A stretch of 5,023 nt of DNA. Source: UMGS1696 sp963642885. Lineage in GTDB: Bacteria > Bacillota > Clostridia > Oscillospirales > CAG-272. The translations under genes were made by a program, and so were the position numbers. Under the pieces are notes generated by a model. That model was not told the origin of the DNA. It ran no database searches and saw only the letters and a program-made list of their open reading frames with translations. This document shows positions 1 to 5,023 of this stretch, piece by piece (position 1 is the stretch's first letter; the number at the start of each line of letters is the position of its first letter). The stretch is taken from assembly GCA_963642885.1 (NCBI GenBank), contig CAVIJI010000074.1:1-5023 (forward strand), given 5' to 3'.

Positions 1-866
1 AATTAGCATTGATTCTTGCTCTTGTAATGGTGTTAACCTGTATGCTTTCCGCGTGCGGTGAAAAAGAAAGCGGCGGCATCAGCATCGGCACCGCTACTCA
101 AACCTCATCCGATACTCAAATCGTAACAGGTTTGAACGGAGAAAGCTACACTCTCTCCAACAATATAACAAAAGTTGTTTCCCTTTCCCCTGCCGCAACA
201 TTGATTATCGACAATCTCGGCGCATCCTCCAAGCTTACCGCTATCGACAAGACATCGGCAGAATATGTAACAGCATCGTCTACTGTTGACGCTTCCGGTG
301 CAGCTGCTCTTTCTCCCGAAGTTATTTTCGTTGACGAAGCGGACAAGGATTCCGTAGGCTCCACTGACATTCCCGTATTCGTTATTCCTCAGGCTACTTC
401 CGTTGCGGACATCAATAACCTTATCCGTCTTTGCGCTAAAGTAGTCGGCGTAAGCGCGGATGACGCGGTATCAAAAGTAACAAACGTTATGAATGTTGCT
501 CAGATGAATACCTCCTCTTACAGCACAAAATATTCCGCTTATGTTGATTTGAACGGTGAAACAGTAGGCTCCGGTACATTTATTACCGAACTGCTTCATG
601 CATCCGGACTTGAGAACGTTTGCACATCAGAAGGCTTCTGCACAATGTCCGATGACGAGGTAATCGCAGCAAATCCCGAGTTCATCTTCACATGCGGTGA
701 CGTAAACGATTATCTGAACAATGCCGCATTTGCCGGTGTTGCCGCTGTAGCTAACGGTCATGTATATTCCATTAATCTGAAAGATATCAGATTCGGTTCA
801 AACAACATCACCAACGTGGTTTCCACGATGAATGAGGCTGTTTCCTCAATCAGAGGAGACGAATAA
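1..866 (+). CDS. ABC transporter substrate-binding lipoprotein, BtuF/FhuD/FecB (Peripla_BP_2) family; 5' end off the window
   Basis: This is probably the extracellular, membrane-anchored solute receptor of an ABC importer for a metal chelate (siderophore-iron, heme or cobalamin). The frame is open to the left edge (codons at 3-8 read Leu-Ala), so the TTG at 9 is more likely an internal Leu codon than the start; only a short basic N-terminus seems missing. Numbering from codon 9, a hydrophobic signal segment (residues 1-15) ends in a lipobox Leu13-Ser-Ala-Cys16, the expected signal peptidase II site. A Ser/Thr-rich linker (about 20-40) follows. Residues 54-80 (ITKVVSLSPAATLIIDNLG...) match the first strand and helix of the class III binding-protein fold, and about 187-255 match its C-terminal lobe. 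Cys142, 205, 211 and 229 lie in the mature part. The gene ends in tandem TAA codons. The next gene is convergent, so any permease or ATPase genes must lie upstream, outside the window. Family is well supported; substrate is unknown. Confidence 0.86.
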   Translation, partial: LALILALVMVLTCMLSACGEKESGGISIGTATQTSSDTQIVTGLNGESYTLSNNITKVVSLSPAATLIIDNLGASSKLTAIDKTSAEYVTASSTVDASGAAALSPEVIFVDEADKDSVGSTDIPVFVIPQATSVADINNLIRLCAKVVGVSADDAVSKVTNVMNVAQMNTSSYSTKYSAYVDLNGETVGSGTFITELLHASGLENVCTSEGFCTMSDDEVIAANPEFIFTCGDVNDYLNNAAFAGVAAVANGHVYSINLKDIRFGSNNITNVVSTMNEAVSSIRGDE

Positions 867-894
867 TAACTCGTTCTCGAAAATTTTGTCATAT

Positions 895-925
895 ACCGAT
901 AACCGATATTGTCTCGGTTATCGGT
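895..925. repeat. Intergenic inverted repeat, 12-bp perfect stem with 7-nt loop
   Basis: The arms 895-906 (ACCGATAACCGA) and 914-925 (TCGGTTATCGGT) are exact reverse complements around a 7-nt loop. The left side is itself a tandem 7-mer (ACCGATA twice, 895-908); the right side shows the matching tandem TCGGTTA/TCGGTTC (914-927). It sits 28 nt after the lipoprotein stop and just before the bidirectional terminator. No run of T follows it on either strand, so it does not look like an intrinsic terminator by itself. It may be a 3'-end stabilising hairpin, a protein-binding palindrome or a copy of a dispersed palindromic repeat; the sequence does not decide. Confidence 0.7.
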
Positions 926-928
926 TCG

Positions 929-972
929 GGATAAATAAAAAAGAACCTGTAGAGGTTCTTTTTTATTTATCC
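929..972. terminator. Bidirectional intrinsic terminator between convergent genes
   Basis: Positions 929-948 and 953-972 are perfect reverse complements (20 bp) around the loop GTAG. On each strand the hairpin core AAGAACCT/AGGTTCTT is preceded by an A-rich tract and followed by TTTTTTATTTAT, the usual layout of a Rho-independent terminator working both ways. It lies between the + strand lipoprotein gene (stop at 866) and the - strand SEDS gene, whose TAA stop (969-967) falls inside the stem. It should end transcription of both units and limit antisense read-through. Confidence 0.92.
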
Positions 973-2088
973 TTTTTCTCTCTCGAAATAATATTTCTTG
1001 TTATGTGTACATATGCTTTGAAGGATGCCTATAAATAAATACATGGAAATTATGGAGGATGATCCATACGAGAAGAACGGCAGTGTAATTCCTACAACGG
1101 GGAGCATTCCGAGACACATACCGATATTTTCCGCAGATTGCGCGATAAGCATCCCCGCTATACCGATGCAGATATACGATGCATACGTTTTTCGTGTTCC
1201 CTTCGCTATCCAAAGAATGCGTATCACAAGAGTTACGATTAACGCAATATACAGAAACGTTCCTATAAATCCGAATTTCTCAGCCAGAACCGCAAACAAA
1301 CAGTCCGACCATCCCTCCGGTAATGAGTAATACTTACTGCCGCCGGAAAATCCCGCACCTCTGAATCCGCCTGATATTATGCATCGCCTGCTCGCAATCT
1401 GCTGTAATCCTATGTCGAGCGGATCAAGATCGGGATTGAATCCGACAAGAATACGCCTTTGCTGTTTTTCGGAAAGGTGCTGCCACAAGAACGGAGAAGC
1501 CATAACGACTGACGCTCCCACTCCGAAAAAATACCACAATGACATACCGGACGAGAATAACATAAAAGCGGCAATTACAATATAAACAAGAGCCATGCCG
1601 AAGTCGGTGATTGCCACAAGTCCTATTATCAAACCCGCATGTAATGCCAACTGCAGCACCGACAGAGGTTTGTTGATTCTGTCTTTAAGGTACGCGAGGT
1701 GGAGAGCAAAACAAACCATGAATGTTATCTTAACGAACTCCGACGGCTGCCACGACAGATTAAAGAACGGTAATGGCAGCCAGTTCTTATTTCCCATTGT
1801 TCCCTGTCCGAACAGTCTTACGACAACCATTAATCCGACGGACACGATAAACAGCATGTATTTCAGCTTTGAAAACAAAGTATCGTAATCGATAAAGGTA
1901 AGAACAATCATACCCGCTATTCCGATACATGATGCTAAAGCCTGTATCTTAACATACCACGTTCCGTAAGCATCGGACGCCGACCACAGCGTTATAAGAC
2001 TCATTAAATTCATTCCGAGAACGCAAAAGAGAACGACCGGATCGATTCTCTTAAGCTTTTCTTTATATGTAACAGAGAATTCTTTCAA
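967..2088 (-). CDS. rodA: FtsW/RodA/SpoVE family (SEDS) peptidoglycan glycosyltransferase, RodA-like
   Basis: SEDS proteins are polytopic membrane enzymes that polymerise lipid II into glycan strands together with a class B penicillin-binding protein. At 373 residues it has the usual family length, with about ten hydrophobic segments. Visible hallmarks are an N-terminal IDPVVLF...LITLWSAS segment (15-38), GNKNWLP with Trp103 (99-105), QPSEFVK (114-120), DFGMAL (162-167), the long extracellular loop at about 210-262 with SGGFRGAGF (239-247) and LPEGWSD (256-262), and a C-terminal NIGM...GITLPFFSYGSSS (321-345). Asp262 aligns with the Asp shown to be needed for RodA activity. LAEKFGFIG (268-276) and NIGM are more RodA-like than FtsW-like, but SpoVE or FtsW cannot be excluded. 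The start is TTG (2088-2086), the only usable in-frame initiator in the short open stretch before an upstream stop at 2115-2113. It follows proS by 34 nt, as last gene of the operon. Family certain, paralogue less so. Confidence 0.9.
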   Translation of the reverse strand: MKEFSVTYKEKLKRIDPVVLFCVLGMNLMSLITLWSASDAYGTWYVKIQALASCIGIAGMIVLTFIDYDTLFSKLKYMLFIVSVGLMVVVRLFGQGTMGNKNWLPLPFFNLSWQPSEFVKITFMVCFALHLAYLKDRINKPLSVLQLALHAGLIIGLVAITDFGMALVYIVIAAFMLFSSGMSLWYFFGVGASVVMASPFLWQHLSEKQQRRILVGFNPDLDPLDIGLQQIASRRCIISGGFRGAGFSGGSKYYSLPEGWSDCLFAVLAEKFGFIGTFLYIALIVTLVIRILWIAKGTRKTYASYICIGIAGMLIAQSAENIGMCLGMLPVVGITLPFFSYGSSSIISMYLFIGILQSICTHNKKYYFEREKG

Positions 2089-2100
2089 GTCATCCCCTCT
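2086..2100 (-). promoter_or_regulatory. Ribosome binding site and TTG start of the SEDS gene
   Basis: On the - strand the sequence reads AGAGGGG (2100-2094), then ATGAC, then TTG (2088-2086). The spacing of about 5-7 nt fits initiation at TTG. The ATG at 2093-2091 touches the SD run and is out of frame: it would encode only Met-Thr before TGA, whose TG is shared with the TTG start. No in-frame ATG or GTG exists upstream before the stop at 2115-2113, so the TTG decides the start. Confidence 0.7.
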
Positions 2101-2111
2101 TTCGACATGTA

Positions 2112-2141
2112 ATTATATTGTCTTAATAAGCGATTCCCCAA
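2112..2141 (-). promoter_or_regulatory. Possible internal sigma-A-type promoter for the SEDS gene
   Basis: On the - strand a perfect TATAAT (2117-2112) lies in the 34-nt gap after the proS stop. The hexamer TTGGGG (2141-2136), inside the last proS codons, is 18 nt upstream and matches the first three bases of TTGACA. Initiation near 2105 would leave a leader of roughly 17 nt that contains the SD. The -10 is good, the -35 weak, and there is no TGn extension, so this could be chance in an AT-rich gap. Confidence 0.35.
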
Positions 2142-3559
2142 TATACCATATGTTTAGCGGGTTTACCACAGCATACACATGTGTCGGAAAGATGTTCCTG
2201 ATCAAACGGAATACATCTGGAACCTACGCCCGTAAGTTCCTTTACTTTATCCTCGCAGGCCTCGTCACCGCACCACATTGCCTTGACAAAGCCGTCACCG
2301 TGTGTAAGTGCTTCTTTAATTTCATCGATTGATGTGCAGGAGTAAGTTCTTCTTTCGCGGTTTTCAAGAGCCTTCGCGTACATACCGTCACGAATTTCTT
2401 TCATCTTTGCTTCGAGAGTCTCTACAATATTTTCAAGTTTAACAACGGTCTTTTCCATGTTGTAGCGAGTTACGATAACACATTCGCCGTTTTCGATATC
2501 TCTCGGTCCCATTTCGATTCTGACGGGAACACCGCGCATTTCGTATTCGGCATATTTCCATCCGGGGCTGTTGTCGCTGTCATCGAGCTTTGTTCTGAAT
2601 TTATCCTTCAGCTTGTTGTAAAGCTCTGTATTAGCCTCAAGAACTCCCTCTTTATGCATTGCCACGGGAATTATTACAACCTGTATGGGAGCAATTGCGG
2701 GCGGCAAAACAAGACCGTTGTCGTCACCGTGTGTCATGATAATTCCGCCTATCATACGTGTAGTGGAGCCCCATGACGTCTGGTGAGGATTCTGCAATGT
2801 GTTATCCTTATCCGTATAATGGATATCGAACGCTTTTGCGAAACCGTCTCCGAAATAATGTGATGTAGCGGCTTGGAGTGCCTTACCGTCGTGCATCATA
2901 GCCTCTATGCAATATGTATCTTCCGCTCCGGCGAATTTATCGGAAGGAGTTTTCGCACCCTTTATAACCGGAATCGCAAGCTCGTTAATATGGAAATCCG
3001 CGTAGACATTCAGCATTTTAATTGTATAATTTCTTGCTTCCTCTGCCGTGGCGTGCATCGTATGGCCTTCCTGCCATAAGAATTCACGTGTACGAAGGAA
3101 AGGACGTGTGGTCTTTTCCCATCTTACGACAGAACACCACTGGTTATAAAGCTTGGGGAGATCTCTGTATGATTTGATTATATTAGCGAAGTGCTCGCAG
3201 AACAGTGTTTCGGAAGTAGGACGAACACAGAGCTTTTCGGTCAGAGGCTCATTACCGCCCTGTGTTACCCATGCAACCTCGGGTGCAAAGCCTTCAACGT
3301 GATCTTTTTCTTTCTGCAGAAGAGATTCGGGAATGAACAACGGCATGTATACATTTTCGACACCGTTTTCCTTAAACTTGCTGTCCATTATCTTCTGAAT
3401 GTTTTCCCAAATCGCGTATCCGTAAGGACGGATTATCATACAGCCTTTTACACTGGAATAATCGACGAGGTCGGCCTTTTTGCATATGTCTGTATACCAT
3501 TTTGCAAAGTCCTCATTCATAGAAGTGATGTCACGTACCAGTTTTTTATCGTTTTTCAT
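2123..3559 (-). CDS. proS: Prolyl-tRNA synthetase, type 3 (archaeal/eukaryal-like, no INS editing domain)
   Basis: This cytoplasmic class II aminoacyl-tRNA synthetase charges tRNA-Pro with proline using ATP. At 478 residues it is full length for the short type and lacks the roughly 180-residue INS editing insert of typical bacterial ProRS. Residues 45-77 (PYGYAIWENIQ... VYMPLFIP) form motif 1. RPTSETLF (113-120) is the Thr-Ser-Glu proline-binding loop. RWEKTTRPFLRTREFLWQEG (146-165) is motif 2. HYFGDGFAKAFDI (234-246) is a conserved segment, and GSTTRMIGG...HGDDNGLVLPP (264-287) is motif 3 with Arg268. About 290-400 is the anticodon-binding domain. The C-terminal domain carries Cys430, Cys435, Cys461 and Cys464 (CX4C...CX2C), the zinc-binding pattern of this type, and ends in the characteristic Ala-Tyr. 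The ATG start (3559-3557) has a good SD and follows the helicase stop by 36 nt. Nothing is missing. Confidence 0.97.
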   Translation of the reverse strand: MKNDKKLVRDITSMNEDFAKWYTDICKKADLVDYSSVKGCMIIRPYGYAIWENIQKIMDSKFKENGVENVYMPLFIPESLLQKEKDHVEGFAPEVAWVTQGGNEPLTEKLCVRPTSETLFCEHFANIIKSYRDLPKLYNQWCSVVRWEKTTRPFLRTREFLWQEGHTMHATAEEARNYTIKMLNVYADFHINELAIPVIKGAKTPSDKFAGAEDTYCIEAMMHDGKALQAATSHYFGDGFAKAFDIHYTDKDNTLQNPHQTSWGSTTRMIGGIIMTHGDDNGLVLPPAIAPIQVVIIPVAMHKEGVLEANTELYNKLKDKFRTKLDDSDNSPGWKYAEYEMRGVPVRIEMGPRDIENGECVIVTRYNMEKTVVKLENIVETLEAKMKEIRDGMYAKALENRERRTYSCTSIDEIKEALTHGDGFVKAMWCGDEACEDKVKELTGVGSRCIPFDQEHLSDTCVCCGKPAKHMVYWGIAY

Positions 3560-3570
3560 GAAAGCGATTA

Positions 3571-3578
3571 TCCTTTCT
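3571..3578 (-). promoter_or_regulatory. Ribosome binding site of proS
   Basis: On the - strand AGAAAGGA (3578-3571) is complementary, over eight bases, to the 3' end of a Bacillota-type 16S rRNA. The 11-nt gap to the ATG looks long, but the pairing uses the outer part of the anti-SD, so the effective spacing is about 9 nt. It supports the ATG at 3559 as the proS start. Confidence 0.65.
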
Positions 3579-3595
3579 TACTTTCGTTTATATTT

Positions 3596-5023
3596 TTACT
3601 CAATCTTTGTAAGCTTTGCGTATGTTGCCATTAACTTTTTTGTTCCGACCTTCTCAAACGCAATTTCGTAGAGAGTATCTCCGCCCATCGGCTTGCTTGA
3701 TAAAATCGTTCCGACTCCGAATGTTATATGTTTAACGGTATCACCCGGGTTGAATACGTTTTTGGCTGCCGATGATTGTGATTTCAAGGCCGTAAGTGCG
3801 GGGGACGGTTTTGATGTCTCATTGAGAAAATGATTAATCGGTTTTTGTTTTACAGGACGCTGTCTCAGCTGTCTGAGTTCCATGTCACCCGGTATTTCAT
3901 CTTCTCTCTCCGTCAGTTCTTCAGGTATTTCCTTTGCGAAACGCGAGAGCTCGTTTGAGCTTGTTCTGCCGCTCAACATTCTGTCTCTGACATGGGTTAT
4001 ATAAAGCTTCTTTTTAGCTCTAGTAATCGCCACATAAGCAAGACGGCGTTCTTCTTCTATTTCCTCGGGAACAAGCAATGTCTGAAAGCTCGGGAATATA
4101 TTTTCTTCCATTCCGGGTAAAAATACAATGGGGAACTCCAAGCCTTTAGCGGAATGTATCGTCATGAGCACTACCGCATCCGCATTTTCGTCATACTTAT
4201 CGACATCCGATACGAGTGCGACATCCTCGAGGAATTCAACAAGCGAAGGCTCCTCGGCCGCTTCCTCATATATCTCCGCAGCGGATACAAGCTCACCGAT
4301 ATTATTTATACGATTATCTCTGTCGACAATATCCGTCATTTCACTGAGCATTTTGTTATATCCGGATTCCTGAACAACATATTCGATAAGCTCGGACGGC
4401 TTCATCGAAGATGCACATTCCCTGAATTTGTCGATCATGTACACGAAATTAACCATTTGGTTAGCCGTAGCGGAGGATATTGCGGAGTATCTCTTCACTC
4501 TGCGTAAGAATTCCAAAAGCTGGCATCCTTCCTGCTGTGCAAGAGCTTCCGCTATCTGTATTGATTTGTCTCCTATACCTCGGCGAGGTGTATTTATTAT
4601 TCTGCGGAGACGCAAATCATCGTTCGGATTATTTATCAGAGCAAGATACGCTATAATATCCTTTACCTCTGCATGCTCGAAGAAACGCATACCGCCGAGC
4701 ATACGGTACGGAATACCGCTCTTGGCGAAAGCCTGCTCTACCGCTCTCGATTGAGCGTTTGTTCTGTATAAAACAGCATAATCCTTATATGATCTGCCTT
4801 CTTTAATACCGTTTGTTACAACCTCGGCAATATATCTGCCCTCATCGTTCTGATTTCCGAGATTCTTAATTACGATTTTATCTCCCTCATTGCCGTTTGT
4901 CCACAGCGTTTTTCCGAGTCTTCCGGAGTTATTGGCAATTACGCTGTTTGCGGCATTAAGGATATTCTGTGTCGAGCGGTAATTTTCCTCAAGTTTTATT
5001 ACGGCTGTATTATGGTAATTCTT
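3596..5023 (-). CDS. pcrA: ATP-dependent DNA helicase PcrA/UvrD (superfamily 1A), N-terminal part off the window
   Basis: This is a 3'-5' DNA helicase/translocase used in nucleotide excision repair, rolling-circle plasmid replication and removal of protein or RNA-polymerase roadblocks. The frame is open to the right edge; the Met at 4702 is internal. Numbering from the edge (475 residues visible), motif IV LEENYRST is at 11-18, AVLYRTNAQSRAVEQAF at 83-99, GIPYRMLGGMRFFEHAEVKD at 103-122 and RRGIGDKSI at 147-155. Motif V TIHSAKGLEFP is at 288-298, motif VI EERRLAYVAITRAK at 324-337. A variable Gln/Lys-rich linker precedes the C-terminal Tudor-like domain (about 423-475, starting FNPGDTVKHITFGVGTI), which in PcrA contacts RNA polymerase. 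Against a usual length of about 720-750, roughly 270 residues carrying motifs I-III are missing. It appears to be upstream of proS in one transcription unit. PcrA is favoured over other UvrD/Rep paralogues by motif spacing and the Tudor domain. Confidence 0.94.
   Translation of the reverse strand, partial: KNYHNTAVIKLEENYRSTQNILNAANSVIANNSGRLGKTLWTNGNEGDKIVIKNLGNQNDEGRYIAEVVTNGIKEGRSYKDYAVLYRTNAQSRAVEQAFAKSGIPYRMLGGMRFFEHAEVKDIIAYLALINNPNDDLRLRRIINTPRRGIGDKSIQIAEALAQQEGCQLLEFLRRVKRYSAISSATANQMVNFVYMIDKFRECASSMKPSELIEYVVQESGYNKMLSEMTDIVDRDNRINNIGELVSAAEIYEEAAEEPSLVEFLEDVALVSDVDKYDENADAVVLMTIHSAKGLEFPIVFLPGMEENIFPSFQTLLVPEEIEEERRLAYVAITRAKKKLYITHVRDRMLSGRTSSNELSRFAKEIPEELTEREDEIPGDMELRQLRQRPVKQKPINHFLNETSKPSPALTALKSQSSAAKNVFNPGDTVKHITFGVGTILSSKPMGGDTLYEIAFEKVGTKKLMATYAKLTKIE

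Noticed and set aside
9..866. Lipoprotein starting at the TTG at position 9
   Set aside because: The frame is open upstream to the edge, and a start here would leave the signal peptide without a basic n-region; a start just outside the window is more likely.
832..1038. Open frame on the + strand running from the end of the lipoprotein gene through the terminator
   Set aside because: It overlaps the lipoprotein gene out of frame, crosses both hairpins and then runs antisense to the SEDS gene, with no SD and no recognisable domain.
1025..1888. Several + strand open frames (1025-1330, 1379-1585, 1595-1888) antisense to the SEDS gene
   Set aside because: They are shadows of a hydrophobic membrane protein gene whose - strand frame has clear family motifs; none shows an SD or domain.
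3560..3595. Possible promoter in the pcrA-proS gap (TATAAA around 3587-3592 on the - strand)
   Set aside because: The hexamer is an imperfect match and no convincing -35 was seen at the right distance within the end of pcrA; close spacing favours read-through from pcrA.
3191..3634. 147-codon + strand open frame antisense to the start of proS
   Set aside because: It lies almost wholly within the strongly supported proS gene on the other strand; its Phe/Cys-rich composition is what a shadow frame gives.
3596..4702. A short 368-residue helicase-like gene beginning at the Met codon at 4702
   Set aside because: The frame stays open to 5023 and encodes helicase motif IV (LEENYRST) and the AVLYRTNAQSR segment upstream, so the Met is internal to a longer pcrA.
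4128..4754. Overlapping + strand open frames antisense to the helicase gene
   Set aside because: The - strand frame carries helicase motifs across the same bases; the + frames overlap each other and show no gene-like features.

Overview
The window looks like a chromosomal stretch from a Gram-positive anaerobe of the Bacillota, most likely class Clostridia (Oscillospirales/Ruminococcaceae-like). This is inferred from moderate GC, a lipobox lipoprotein used as a solute-binding protein, PcrA-type rather than enterobacterial UvrD-type helicase features including a C-terminal Tudor domain, a type 3 (archaeal/eukaryal-like) prolyl-tRNA synthetase, and Shine-Dalgarno sites matching a Bacillota anti-SD. 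No species can be named from the sequence alone.

Layout. On the + strand, 1-866 is the nearly complete 3' part of a lipoprotein of the BtuF/FhuD/FecB solute-binding family. Only the first few residues of its signal peptide lie off the left edge. On the - strand, three genes follow one another: the C-terminal two thirds of a PcrA/UvrD-family DNA helicase (5023-3596, 5' end off the right edge), proS (3559-2123) and a FtsW/RodA/SpoVE (SEDS) glycosyltransferase (2088-967). The intergenic gaps are 37 and 34 nt, which suggests a co-transcribed unit. A TATAAT hexamer just after the proS stop could give the SEDS gene an additional promoter.

The two transcription units converge at 867-966. This roughly 100-nt gap holds two inverted repeats. 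The first is a 12-bp stem built from tandem 7-mers (895-925). The second is a 20-bp perfect palindrome with a 4-nt loop (929-972) that reads as an intrinsic terminator on both strands. The SEDS stop codon lies inside that terminator stem.

The three - strand genes do not form a pathway. They serve DNA repair and replication, translation, and cell-wall elongation respectively, so this reads as a housekeeping cluster. I see no mobile element, CRISPR array, RNA gene, toxin-antitoxin pair or defence gene, and no strong candidate for a new system. The points worth a second look are the intergenic structures, the TTG start of the SEDS gene, and departures from consensus in the SEDS catalytic loop. 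No gene-free stretch exceeds 300 bases.
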